Below, in pieces: positions 25,704 to 34,261 of a DNA stretch of 64,000 nt. Numbering within the stretch: the stretch's first letter is position 1; each line of letters begins with the position of its first letter. A model generated the notes under the pieces. That model did not search any database. It was not told where the DNA came from and saw nothing but the letters and a program-made list of their open reading frames with translations. The stretch lies in contig JANLTP010000053.1 in assembly GCA_031363055.1 (NCBI GenBank), positions 21,022 to 85,021 of the forward strand, in the 5' to 3' direction. Source of the DNA: JANLTP01 sp031363055 (GTDB lineage: Bacteria; Pseudomonadota; Gammaproteobacteria; Burkholderiales; Burkholderiaceae_E). The translations under genes were made by a program, and so were the position numbers.

Positions 25704-26942
25704 ATGACCATCATGAACACTATGACTGCACCCAAAGCCGCTTCCAAATCCTCAACGAAGGCCGTCTTCAGTTGGGAAGATCCACTCCTGCTGGACACCC
25801 AATTGAGTGAGGACGAGCGCATGGTGCGCGAAGCCGCGCGGGCTTATTGCCAGGAAAAACTGCAGCCGCGCGTGCTTGAGGCATTTCGGCATGAAACAAC
25901 CGACGCCGGCATATTTCGGGAAATGGGCGCCCTCGGCCTGCTCGGTCCGACCATTCCGGAAGAATATGGCGGCCCTGGACTGAACTATGTCTGTTATGGC
26001 CTGATCTCGCGCGAAGTCGAACGCGTCGACTCCGGTTATCGCTCGATGATGAGCGTACAAAGTTCACTGGTCATGGTGCCGATTTACGAATTCGGCACCG
26101 AGGCACAGCGGCGCAAGTATTTGCCGAAACTGGCCACCGGCGAGTACATCGGTTGTTTTGGGCTGACCGAACCCAACCACGGCTCGGACCCCGGTTCGAT
26201 GGAAACCCGGGCGAAATTTGACAAGGGCCGCTACCGGCTCAGTGGCGCAAAAATGTGGATCTCGAACTCGCCGATTGCCGACGTATTCGTGGTCTGGGCC
26301 AAATGCGTCGGCGGCGATCATGACGGTCGCATCAAGGGTTTCATTCTCGAAAAGGGCATGCCCGGATTGAGCGCGCCAAAAATCAAAGGCAAGTTCGGCC
26401 TGCGTGCTTCGATCACCGGCGAAATCGTGATGGACGGCGTCGACGTATCAGCCGAGCAAATGATGCCCGGCGTCGAAGGCCTGAAAGGTCCGTTCACCTG
26501 CCTTGATTCGGCCCGTTACGGCATTGCCTGGGGCGCTTTGGGCGCGGCAGAGTCGTGCTGGCATATTGCGCGCCAGTACGTGCTCGATCGCAAACAGTTC
26601 GGTCGCCCCTTGGCGGCCAATCAGTTGATCCAGAAAAAACTCGCCGATATGCAGACCGAAATCACGCTTGGATTGCAGGGTTGCCTGCGACTTGGCCGAA
26701 TGAAAGATGAAGGCATCGCTTCGGTTGAAATCACCTCGATCATGAAGCGCAACTCCTGCGGTAAATCACTCGATATCGCGCGACTCGCAAGGGACATGCT
26801 GGGTGGCAACGGTATCAGTGACGAATTTGGCGTGATTCGCCATATGCTGAATCTCGAGGTGGTCAACACTTACGAGGGCACGCATGATGTCCATGCGCTG
26901 ATTTTGGGCCGCGCCCAGACGGGCATACAGGCGTTCCAATAA
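25704..26942 (+). CDS. gcdH: Glutaryl-CoA dehydrogenase
   Basis: FAD enzyme of 412 aa converting glutaryl-CoA to crotonyl-CoA and CO2 in tryptophan, lysine and aromatic breakdown. The acyl-CoA dehydrogenase fold is complete: YGGPGLNYVCYGLI, YRSMMSVQSSLVM, GCFGLTEPNHGSDP, GAKMWISNSPIADVFVVWAK. The C-terminal MLGGNGISDEF and NTYEGTHDVHALILGRAQTG are diagnostic for glutaryl-CoA dehydrogenase, with catalytic Glu at residue 391. Starts at 25704, 25713 or 25722 are all possible. It completes a local set with kynA, the aminobenzoyl-CoA-type flavoprotein and RidA. Confidence 0.95.
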   Translation: MTIMNTMTAPKAASKSSTKAVFSWEDPLLLDTQLSEDERMVREAARAYCQEKLQPRVLEAFRHETTDAGIFREMGALGLLGPTIPEEYGGPGLNYVCYGLISREVERVDSGYRSMMSVQSSLVMVPIYEFGTEAQRRKYLPKLATGEYIGCFGLTEPNHGSDPGSMETRAKFDKGRYRLSGAKMWISNSPIADVFVVWAKCVGGDHDGRIKGFILEKGMPGLSAPKIKGKFGLRASITGEIVMDGVDVSAEQMMPGVEGLKGPFTCLDSARYGIAWGALGAAESCWHIARQYVLDRKQFGRPLAANQLIQKKLADMQTEITLGLQGCLRLGRMKDEGIASVEITSIMKRNSCGKSLDIARLARDMLGGNGISDEFGVIRHMLNLEVVNTYEGTHDVHALILGRAQTGIQAFQ

Positions 26943-26943
26943 A

Positions 26944-27006
26944 GAACTGAGTGCTTGGTGTTGAGAACTGAGTGCTTGGTGTTGAGAACTTAGTGCTTGG
27001 TGCCGA
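26944..27006 (-). repeat. 21-bp tandem repeat (3 copies) spanning the upp stop codon
   Basis: Units at 26944-26964, 26965-26985 and 26986-27006. The last holds the final codons and TAA stop of upp; in the other two the corresponding triplet is TCA, so only the gene-proximal copy terminates. The unit is in frame (21 bp) and nearly identical between copies, so the duplication is recent. Confidence 0.9.
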
Positions 27007-27640
27007 ATATGCGATCGCCCGCGTCACCGAGGCCCGGAACGATGTAGGCATGTTCGTTCAGATGACTATCGAGCGCAGCGACATAGACGGGTACCGTAGG
27101 GTGCGCATTTTCGAACATTCGAACGCCCTCAGGGGCAGCCACCAGGGCCAGAAATCGAATCGATGATGCAGCGACGCCCTGATCCAGCAGCACCTGCACG
27201 GCATGCACGGCCGAGTTGCCAGTGGCCAGCATCGGATCACAGACAATGACCAGACGGCCGTTCAAGTCAGGCAACCGAACGTAGTACTCGATAGGCTGGT
27301 TATCGGCGCCGCGATACAGACCGACATGACCCTGACGCGCCGACGGAATCAACTCCATCAGCCCTTCGGCCATACCGAGGCCGGCGCGCAGCACCGGCAC
27401 GATGGCAATTTTTTTTCCGGCAATCACTGGCGCATCGATCGCGGCCAGCGGCGTTTCAAGTCGCTGCGTGGTCAACGGCAGGTCGCGGGTAATTTCATAA
27501 CCCATGAGCAAGGTCAGCTCCTTGAGCAACTGCCGAAAAGTTCGCGTCGACGTCGTCCGGTCGCGCATATGCGAGAGTTTGTGCTGCACCAGCGGGTGAT
27601 CGAGCACATACAAGTTGGCGAATCCCGAGGCCTTGCGCAT
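26990..27640 (-). CDS. upp: Uracil phosphoribosyltransferase
   Basis: 216 aa, converts uracil and PRPP to UMP. Family signatures: VLDHPLVQHKLSHMRD, VPVLRAGLGMAEGLMELIP, the PRPP loop VCDPMLATGNSAVHAV, and C-terminal YVAALDSHLNEHAYIVPGLGDAGDRIFGT, which binds uracil. ATG 27640 is chosen; it lies 2 bp after the stop of the NTF2-fold gene, so an upstream extension would overlap that gene. Last gene of a pyrimidine uptake/salvage operon, taking uracil from the cytosine deaminase two genes upstream. Confidence 0.97.
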   Translation of the reverse strand: MRKASGFANLYVLDHPLVQHKLSHMRDRTTSTRTFRQLLKELTLLMGYEITRDLPLTTQRLETPLAAIDAPVIAGKKIAIVPVLRAGLGMAEGLMELIPSARQGHVGLYRGADNQPIEYYVRLPDLNGRLVIVCDPMLATGNSAVHAVQVLLDQGVAASSIRFLALVAAPEGVRMFENAHPTVPVYVAALDSHLNEHAYIVPGLGDAGDRIFGTKH

Positions 27641-27642
27641 GC

Positions 27643-28026
27643 TCAGTCCTTGAAGCGTTCGTGGGCCGTGATCGCCCAGATCGCCCAATTGCCTTCGGTG
27701 CGACGCACGTTGTAAGCGGTATGGAACGTTCTCATGCTGCGATTGCTGCCCAGCATCGACAAGGCGACATTGGCGACCGCGAACTCGTCGCCGAGCAGCA
27801 GCAGCGAGCGGATGGTCAAACGTTCGCTGGTGACCCCTTGCGCCGCGTAGCTCTTCAGCGACTCCTGCACATAACGAACGATATCGGCCTGATCACCAAG
27901 CACGCGTTGGTTACCAGCATCGGCAACGACGCAGGGCGCCGCAAAAAAAGTGGCAATCGCATCAACATTTTGCCTGCGGTATGCCTCGACATAAGCCGTA
28001 AAAAACTGCTGAATCGTAATTGCCAT
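27643..28026 (-). CDS. NTF2-fold (SnoaL-like) protein of unknown function
   Basis: 127 aa with the alpha+beta cone pattern of the NTF2 superfamily: IQQFFTAYVEAYRRQNVDAIATFFAAPCVVAD at the N-terminus, then alternating strands ending AVANVALSMLGSN and WAIWAITAHERF. No catalytic residues can be assigned. It sits between cytosine deaminase (42 bp) and upp (2 bp) in the same direction, so it may act on or bind a nucleobase, but this is only inference from position. Confidence 0.72.
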   Translation of the reverse strand: MAITIQQFFTAYVEAYRRQNVDAIATFFAAPCVVADAGNQRVLGDQADIVRYVQESLKSYAAQGVTSERLTIRSLLLLGDEFAVANVALSMLGSNRSMRTFHTAYNVRRTEGNWAIWAITAHERFKD

Positions 28027-28068
28027 TGATACACTCCTACTGCCAAGGCATCGGCATTTCCGCAGCCT

Positions 28069-29385
28069 CTACCGATCAAACCGGAAGTCTACCTGCTTCG
28101 GGCGTCCGTCCAGCGCGATCGCGGCAATTTGTGCAGGCGACGAAGCGACGACCTGGCCACGCCGAATCACTTGCAATCGCGTGGCGCGCAAGCGCAAGGC
28201 CTCGATCGGGTCACTGGCTTGCAACAGCACAAAATCGGCAAAGCAGCCGACAGCCAGTCCGTAGCCGGTCAGACCCAAGATACTGGCCGGCACCGTCGTA
28301 ACCGCTTCGAAGCACTGCCGCATGGCTTCTTGCCCGGTCATCTGCGCCACATGCAGGCCCATATGGGCAACCTCGAGCATGTCGCCGCTACCCAGGCTGT
28401 ACCAAGGGTCCATCACACAGTCTTGTCCGAAGGCCACCGGCACACCGGCCGCCAGCAGCTCCGGCACACGGGTCATCCCGCGTCGTTTCGGATAGGAATC
28501 GTGCCGGCCCTGGATGGTAATGTTGATCAACGGATTGGCTATCGCCGACACACCGGACTGTGCAATCAGCGGAATCAGCTTCGAAACATAATAGTTATCC
28601 ATCGAATGCATGGAAGTCAAGTGTGAGCCGTTGACGCGACCGTGCAAACCGAGCCGATGGCATTCGCTGGCCAGCGTTTCAATGTGTCGCGACAGCGGAT
28701 CATCGGTTTCGTCACAATGCATGTCGATGCGCAGGCCGCGGCGCGCCGCCTCTTCAGCCAGCAAGCGAATCGAGTCGCGTCCGGCCTCGCTGGTGCGCTC
28801 GAAGTGGGGTATGCCGCCGACCACGTCAACGCCCATGTCGAGGGCTCGCTTGAGCAGATCGAACGCACTGTCGGTGCAGCCGGGCTGATCGCGGCGCGGA
28901 TCGTAGCGCAAGATGCCGTCTTGCGGAAACGCCACCAGTTGCAAGTCGAGGTACGGCTTGACCCGACGCTTGACCTCGAGCAAGGCTTCGACGGCGAGCA
29001 ATCGCGGATCGCAGATATCGACGTGACTGCGGATCGCCAACAGACCACGACCGACCGCCCAATCGCAATAGCGCAGCGCGCGCTCAATCAAAATATCCTG
29101 AGTCAGCAGGGGCTTCAGCTCACCCCACAACGCGATGCCTTCGAGCAAGGTACCCGACTGATTGACGCGCGGTTGGCCATACGACAAGGTTGCGTCCATA
29201 TGGAAATGGGCATCGACAAACGGCGGGCTCAGCAACTGATGATCGGCATCGATGACTTGCGCCGCTTGCACACCGCTGGCCTGCAAACCGGCGGCCACCT
29301 CGACGATGATGCCATTGCGTACGGCAACGTCCACATCACAGCGGCCATCGGGCAGATTGGCGTGCGTAATCAGCAGATCAAGCAT
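28069..29385 (-). CDS. codA: Cytosine deaminase
   Basis: 438-aa metal-dependent amidohydrolase converting cytosine to uracil and ammonia. It is close to E. coli CodA throughout: DAHFHMD metal site (H60, H62), RVNQSGTLLEGI, the LDLQLVAFPQDGIL block, VVGGIPHFERT, MHCDETDDPLSRH, VNGSHLTSMHSMDNYYVSKL, NPLINITIQGRHDSYPKRRG, FGQDCVMDPWYSLGSGDML. ATG 29385 is chosen over TTG 29424 because GAGGA lies 6 nt ahead and the conserved fold starts there. It follows the ABC permease genes by 46 bp, linking uptake to deamination. Confidence 0.95.
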   Translation of the reverse strand: MLDLLITHANLPDGRCDVDVAVRNGIIVEVAAGLQASGVQAAQVIDADHQLLSPPFVDAHFHMDATLSYGQPRVNQSGTLLEGIALWGELKPLLTQDILIERALRYCDWAVGRGLLAIRSHVDICDPRLLAVEALLEVKRRVKPYLDLQLVAFPQDGILRYDPRRDQPGCTDSAFDLLKRALDMGVDVVGGIPHFERTSEAGRDSIRLLAEEAARRGLRIDMHCDETDDPLSRHIETLASECHRLGLHGRVNGSHLTSMHSMDNYYVSKLIPLIAQSGVSAIANPLINITIQGRHDSYPKRRGMTRVPELLAAGVPVAFGQDCVMDPWYSLGSGDMLEVAHMGLHVAQMTGQEAMRQCFEAVTTVPASILGLTGYGLAVGCFADFVLLQASDPIEALRLRATRLQVIRRGQVVASSPAQIAAIALDGRPKQVDFRFDR

Positions 29386-29431
29386 AGGGATCCTCGCAGA
29401 CGAAAATGGCAACCTTGCAGTCAAACACTGA

Positions 29432-30376
29432 TTATCGTTCGCCCTTGATGAACGGTTTCATCAGCGCCTGCGGATAAGCGGCGTGGCGCGACGACAGAAT
29501 CAGAGCCAGTATGGACAACACAAACGGGATCATCAGATAAATCTGGTACGGAATCGCGATCGTTGCACTTTGCTGCAAACGCAATTGCAATGCGTCGAAG
29601 AAGCCGAACAACAACGCGCCCAACAAAGCCTTGCCGGGTCGCCAGGAGCCGAACACCACCAGCGCCACGCAGATCCAGCCGCGACCATTGATCATGTTGA
29701 AGAAAAACGCATTGAAGGCAACAGTGGTCAAAAATGCACCGGCAACGCCCATCAGCATTGAGCCCATGACGACTGCGACGGTGCGGACCCGATAAACATC
29801 GATTCCGCCGCTCTCAGCGGCGGCAGGATTCTCACCGACCATGCGAATGGCCAGTCCGAGGGGCGTCCGATTCAACATCCAGGCGACCAGTGACACCAGC
29901 AGCAGCGACAGATAAGTGACCGCGCTGAGTTCGCCCAGAAAGGCGCCCACCCCGGGAATGGCGCCGAGCCAGCCGTGCACGCCGGTGAAGGCTTGAATGG
30001 TCGGCGGTGTGTCGACCTTCGGGAACAATACCCGATAAGTAAAGTAAGTGATGCTGGTGGCGAATAGTGTCAGTCCCAGACCGGCCACATGTTGCGATAG
30101 AGCCAGCCGCACGGTCAGCAAGGCATGCAACAAACCAAACAGACCGCCGACCAGCGCGGCGGCCGCGATGCCCAGCCACAAATGATGGCCATTGAACACG
30201 GTGTACCAACCGGCGAAGGCCCCCGCGACCATGATGCCTTCAATGCCCAGGTTCAGCACACCGGCGCGCTCACAAAGCAATACGCCCAGCGTACCGAGAA
30301 TCAACGGCGCTGCGATTCTGAATACCGCGACCCAAAAACTCGCTGCCCAGATGGTGTCGATCAGATCGACCATCAT
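29432..30376 (-). CDS. Nucleoside-type ABC transporter permease (BMP family system, second permease)
   Basis: 314 aa with 8-9 membrane segments. LCERAGVLNLGIEGIMVAGAFAG is the hallmark of NupQ/YufQ-type permeases, and FNMINGRGWICVALVVFGSW is the coupling region. It pairs with the upstream permease in a nucleoside importer. ATG 30376 is chosen because it overlaps the previous stop as ATGA; the same frame stays open much further upstream, but that stretch reads as the shadow of the other permease gene. Confidence 0.92.
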   Translation of the reverse strand: MMVDLIDTIWAASFWVAVFRIAAPLILGTLGVLLCERAGVLNLGIEGIMVAGAFAGWYTVFNGHHLWLGIAAAALVGGLFGLLHALLTVRLALSQHVAGLGLTLFATSITYFTYRVLFPKVDTPPTIQAFTGVHGWLGAIPGVGAFLGELSAVTYLSLLLVSLVAWMLNRTPLGLAIRMVGENPAAAESGGIDVYRVRTVAVVMGSMLMGVAGAFLTTVAFNAFFFNMINGRGWICVALVVFGSWRPGKALLGALLFGFFDALQLRLQQSATIAIPYQIYLMIPFVLSILALILSSRHAAYPQALMKPFIKGER

Positions 30377-31431
30377 GTCCAGCGCAGCCGGTATCGCATC
30401 AACATGGCGGCCGTCAGAATCGATAACAGGGACACTGCAACCATGACGTCGGCAAGATAGTTCGGCACGGCGATCACCCGGCTCATGGAGTCCGAACCGA
30501 CCAGAACGCCAGCGACGAAAATCGCTGCGGCGACGACCGCCAACGGTGAGAGGCCAGCGAGCATGGCAATCACGATGCCGGTGTAGCCGTAGCCGGGTGA
30601 CATATCGAGCGTCAGGTAGCCGGTTCTGCCGGCGACTTCGAAGACACCCGCCAGGCCAGCTAAACCGCCGGAGAAGAGCGCCGTCTTCAGCACTACCTTC
30701 GATACTGGCATACCCTGAAACTGCGCCGCCTGGGGGTTCGAACCGACCATGCGCATCTCGAACCCGAAGGCCGTGTAACGATCGATCAGCGCCAAAATAA
30801 TCGCCAATAGAATTGCCCAGACAAAGCCGGTGTGCAAACGGGTTCGCTCGATCAGGCGACCCAATTCGAGTTCGGGGCGCAAGGACACCGATTGCGGCCA
30901 ACCCATCGCCGTGCTGTCTTTCATAACGCCATCGAGCATGGCCGAAACAAACAGCAGCACGACAAAATTCAGTAACAAGGTGGTCACGACTTCATCGACC
31001 GAAAAACTCATCTTCAGCCAGGCGCAAAACCACAACAGCGCGGCGCCCGCCAGCGCGCCGGCTGCCACCATCAACATCCAGATCAACGGGTCGGGCAATC
31101 CCAGCTCGGTGGCATCGAGCAGGCTCATGGTGGCGATGCTGGCCAATGCGCCCAGATACAGTTGACCCTCGACGCCAATGTTGTAGAGCCGTGCGCGAAA
31201 CGCCACTGCAGCCGCCAGGCCGGTCAGAATGAGGGGCGTCGCTCGGGTCAAGGTCTCGGTCAGCGCAAAGGTCGAGCCGAATGCGCCGAGCCAGATCAGT
31301 GAGTAGGTCTCGCTGATCGGCGCACCAGCCCAAGCCACCAGCGATGCACACACTGCCAGGGTAAACAGGATCGCCAGCAACGGCGCCAGCAGCCAACCGA
31401 GCGGCGATGCGGCACGCTTTTCCAGTCGCAT
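30373..31431 (-). CDS. Nucleoside-type ABC transporter permease (first permease)
   Basis: 352 aa with 8-10 membrane segments. AVAFRARLYNIGVEGQLYLGALA matches the conserved NupP/YufP segment, and SPGYGYTGIVIAMLAGLSPLAV is the second conserved block. It forms the channel with the downstream permease. Start ATG 31431, 2 bp after the ATPase stop; overlaps the next gene by 4 nt. Confidence 0.92.
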   Translation of the reverse strand: MRLEKRAASPLGWLLAPLLAILFTLAVCASLVAWAGAPISETYSLIWLGAFGSTFALTETLTRATPLILTGLAAAVAFRARLYNIGVEGQLYLGALASIATMSLLDATELGLPDPLIWMLMVAAGALAGAALLWFCAWLKMSFSVDEVVTTLLLNFVVLLFVSAMLDGVMKDSTAMGWPQSVSLRPELELGRLIERTRLHTGFVWAILLAIILALIDRYTAFGFEMRMVGSNPQAAQFQGMPVSKVVLKTALFSGGLAGLAGVFEVAGRTGYLTLDMSPGYGYTGIVIAMLAGLSPLAVVAAAIFVAGVLVGSDSMSRVIAVPNYLADVMVAVSLLSILTAAMLMRYRLRWT

Positions 31432-31433
31432 AT

Positions 31434-33050
31434 TTATGCCAGCGCCTGGCCGGCCATGGCCCTACCCATCTGACTCAAGGACCAGGACGCCTTAGGTCGC
31501 GCCGTGATCATCTTGCCACGATACAGGACCGCGATTCGATCGGCGAGCGTAAAAATCTCATCGAGATCCTCCGAGATTAAAACAATGGCGGCGCCGCGCG
31601 CCCGAGCGTCCCGCAACTGTTGGTGTACATACTGGACCGCGCCGACATCCAGTCCCCAGGTTGGTTGATTGGCAATCACGAGGTTCGGCGAGTCGGCCAA
31701 TTCACGCCCGAGAATAAACTTCTGGATGTTGCCCCCTGACAGGTTCCTGGTTGCCCGGCCGAGCCCGCCATGGCGGACATCGTAGTCGGCAGCGATGCTG
31801 GCAGCACGGCGATTCATCGCCATTCGATCAAGTACATGAATCCATCGCGACAGCGCCGGCCAGCGGCAGTATCGCCGGTGCCGATATTCATTGAGGATCG
31901 CGTTTTCTTCCAGGCTGGCATCGCCAACGACGCCGAGCGCTACACGATCTTCGGGAATCCGGGCCACACCGGCTTCGATCCAGGCCGCAGGTGTTGCTTG
32001 CAACGGCCGACCAAACACCTCGATGGTGCCACGACTGGCAGCAAGACTGCCGGACAGCAACTCCGCCAACGGCTGCTGGCCATTACCGGCAACGCCTGCA
32101 ATCGCAAAAATCTCACCACGTCGAACATCGAAATCGATCTTGCTGAGGACGGCTCGTTTTGATGGGCTCGAAGCAATCGGGTTCAGACCGACTTGATAAA
32201 CACGCAGTGCCGACTTGCTGCCGGTGTCACTGGCCCGTTCGCTGCCGAGTGCCACTGGTCGGTCCGGCGCGGACACCTCGCCGGGCGCCGAGACCTCGCG
32301 GATTGCCGACGATTCGTCGAGTGACGACGGCCGGTCAAGCAATCGGCCGATCATCGCCTGCGTCAAGGTGTCAACGCTGGCCTCTTGGGTCGCCATTTCA
32401 GCAACCACCCGACCAGCGCGCAGCACCATGACCCGCTGACTGACTGCCAACACCTCCGGCAGTTTATGAGAAATAAAAATAATCGCCAGACCTTTGGCGA
32501 CCAGTCGTTTGAGGGTCGCAAACAGTTGCTCGACCTCACCCGGCGTCAATACCGCCGTCGGCTCGTCGAGAATTAGATAACGGGCGCCGCGCAACAAGGC
32601 TTTCAGAATCTCGATGCGCTGCCGTTCGCCCACCGAAAGATCACGCACCAAGGCGTCGGCATCGACCGCCAAGCCGTAATCCTCAGACGCCGCCCGCAGT
32701 CGGGATCGAAACGCGTCACGATCCGAACGCCAAGCGGTCATCGCTTCCTGACCTATCATGACGTTATCGAGCACCGACAGGTTATCGGCCAAATTGAAAT
32801 GCTGATGCACCATGCCGACACCGGCAGCCAGTGCCGCCCGGGTGTCCCCGGGCGGCAAAATGGTACCGTCGATCTCAATCGTGCCGGCGTCAGCAACATA
32901 GTGGCCGAACAGAATGGATACCAGCGTCGATTTGCCAGCGCCGTTTTCGCCTAACAGCGCCAGCACTTCGCCGGGTGCCAGTTGCAGCGAAATCTGATCA
33001 TTGGCCAGCAAGCCGCCGAAGCGCTTGCTGATCTGTACTAGCCGAAGCAC
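31434..33050 (-). CDS. Nucleoside-type ABC transporter ATPase with two nucleotide-binding domains
   Basis: 538 aa. The N-terminal NBD has GENGAGKST, LSVGERQRIEILKALL and ILDEPTAVL. The C-terminal NBD has the degenerate GVAGNGQQPLAELLSG in place of Walker A, then LSGGNIQKFILGREL and VIANQPTWGLD. This asymmetry is typical of RbsA/YufO proteins. The interdomain linker (about residues 245-285) carries an 18-bp in-frame duplication (EVSAPG, EVSAPD). GTG start at 33050. It energises uptake by the two permeases downstream. Confidence 0.95.
   Translation of the reverse strand: MLRLVQISKRFGGLLANDQISLQLAPGEVLALLGENGAGKSTLVSILFGHYVADAGTIEIDGTILPPGDTRAALAAGVGMVHQHFNLADNLSVLDNVMIGQEAMTAWRSDRDAFRSRLRAASEDYGLAVDADALVRDLSVGERQRIEILKALLRGARYLILDEPTAVLTPGEVEQLFATLKRLVAKGLAIIFISHKLPEVLAVSQRVMVLRAGRVVAEMATQEASVDTLTQAMIGRLLDRPSSLDESSAIREVSAPGEVSAPDRPVALGSERASDTGSKSALRVYQVGLNPIASSPSKRAVLSKIDFDVRRGEIFAIAGVAGNGQQPLAELLSGSLAASRGTIEVFGRPLQATPAAWIEAGVARIPEDRVALGVVGDASLEENAILNEYRHRRYCRWPALSRWIHVLDRMAMNRRAASIAADYDVRHGGLGRATRNLSGGNIQKFILGRELADSPNLVIANQPTWGLDVGAVQYVHQQLRDARARGAAIVLISEDLDEIFTLADRIAVLYRGKMITARPKASWSLSQMGRAMAGQALA
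32266..32301 (-). repeat. 18-bp in-frame tandem duplication in the ATPase linker
   Basis: Two 18-bp units (32266-32283, 32284-32301) encode EVSAP twice in the linker between the two nucleotide-binding domains. Confidence 0.7.
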
Positions 33051-33120
33051 GTCAGCGAGTCAAAGCGAGTGCGAAGTCGTCGCTGGCACGCCGATCATCG
33101 TTTGCCCGTCAACGGGGTGC

Positions 33121-34125
33121 TTACCTGGCACTGGGCTTGGGCTGGTTATCGTCAACCTTGACCTGGAATTTGCCCTCCAGAATGGCTTTTTCCTTGGCCC
33201 GGACCCGCTCGATGATCTCCTTCGGGATTTTGGCTTCAAAGGTGCCCAGGGGTGCCAACTCCGACCCCTTGTGTTTCATCATCGAATATTGGCCATAGTC
33301 TTCCGCCTTGAATTTTCCGCCCTTGACCGCCGTCAATGCGCGATCAACTGTTGGCTCCATGTTCCAGAGCGCCGACGCAATGACCGTATCCGGATATTTG
33401 TCCTGCGTATTGATGACATTGCCAACGGCCAGTTTGCCGCGCTCCTTGGCAGCATCGGAGACACCGAATCGCTCGGCGTACATGATGTCCGCGCCTTTAT
33501 CGAGCATCGCAAAAGCCGCTTCCTTTGCCTTGGGCGGATCGAACCAGGAGTTGATGAAGGTCACCATGAATTCAACTTTGGGGTTGGTTTCGCGAGCACC
33601 GGCCATGAACGCGTTCATGAGCCGATTGACTTCCGGAATCGGGTAGCCGCCAACCATGCCAATTTTGTTGGTCTTGCTGGCCGAACCGGCGATCATTCCG
33701 GACAAGTAGGCCGGTTCCTGAATGAAGTTATCGAAGACCGAAAAGTTCGGTGCCTGGGCCTTGCCCGAGGAGCCCATCAGGAACGCAATCTTCGGGTAAT
33801 CCTTGGCGACTTTTCGGGCCGCCGCCTCAACCGCAAACGATTCACCGATGATGAAGGCGTTACCCTGTTCAGCGTACTGGCGCATGACGCGCTCATAGTC
33901 GGTGTTGGCGACGTTCTCCGAGAACTTATATTCGATCTCGCCACGCTGCACGGCGGCGTTCAGCGCCTTGTGAATTCGGCTGACCCACTGCTGCTCAACC
34001 GGTACGGTGTAGATCGCGGCGACCTTCATTTTGGTCTGCGCCACGGCAACCGCGGGCATAAAGGATGTGGCCAAAGCGCTGGCGGCAAATGCAAGAACTA
34101 CACGGCGAATCGGCTTGACGGTCAT
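33121..34125 (-). CDS. BMP/PnrA-family nucleoside-binding protein of the ABC importer
   Basis: 334 aa. Signal peptide with cleavage about AVA-QT near residue 30. The mature protein has the PnrA/Med fold: MKVAAIYTVPVEQQWVSRIHKAL, SFAVEAAARKVAKDYPKIAFLMG, the GMVGGYPIPEVNRLMNAF block, then MLDKGADIMYAERFG. ATG 34125 is preceded by a strong GGAGG 9 nt upstream. Homologues bind purine or pyrimidine nucleosides; here the operon partners (cytosine deaminase, UPRTase) point to pyrimidines. First gene of the operon, 70 bp before the ATPase gene. Confidence 0.93.
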   Translation of the reverse strand: MTVKPIRRVVLAFAASALATSFMPAVAVAQTKMKVAAIYTVPVEQQWVSRIHKALNAAVQRGEIEYKFSENVANTDYERVMRQYAEQGNAFIIGESFAVEAAARKVAKDYPKIAFLMGSSGKAQAPNFSVFDNFIQEPAYLSGMIAGSASKTNKIGMVGGYPIPEVNRLMNAFMAGARETNPKVEFMVTFINSWFDPPKAKEAAFAMLDKGADIMYAERFGVSDAAKERGKLAVGNVINTQDKYPDTVIASALWNMEPTVDRALTAVKGGKFKAEDYGQYSMMKHKGSELAPLGTFEAKIPKEIIERVRAKEKAILEGKFQVKVDDNQPKPSAR

Positions 34126-34182
34126 CAAAGGTACCTCCACGGAGAATGATAAGAACAAGGTAAAGCTGAATAATATAGCGTT

Positions 34183-34200
34183 TCAAATATCCGGATTTGA
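34183..34200. promoter_or_regulatory. 18-bp dyad upstream of the nucleoside importer operon
   Basis: TCAAAT-ATCCGG-ATTTGA has perfect 6-bp arms, about 58-75 bp upstream of the binding-protein start, in the most AT-rich stretch of the neighbourhood. A TATATT lies just downstream on the minus strand (34172-34177). This fits an operator over the promoter; the regulator is unknown. Confidence 0.4.
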
Positions 34201-34207
34201 GAATGGA

Positions 34208-34261
34208 ATTTAATCCATCAGCCATTTAATGTATCACTACCGTTTTAATCGATCACCACCG
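34208..34261 (-). repeat. 19-bp tandem repeat (about 3 copies) spanning the PPK2 stop codon
   Basis: Units at 34243-34261 (last codons and TAA of the PPK2 gene), 34224-34242 and 34208-34223 (shorter). All three keep ATTAA, so the stop-codon region is echoed twice downstream. Confidence 0.7.

Noticed and set aside
29432..30901. Longer permease reading frame extending about 175 codons upstream of 30376
   Set aside because: The extension overlaps the other permease gene in a different frame and reads as Arg/Gly-rich shadow sequence. ATG 30376 gives the normal length and an ATGA overlap.
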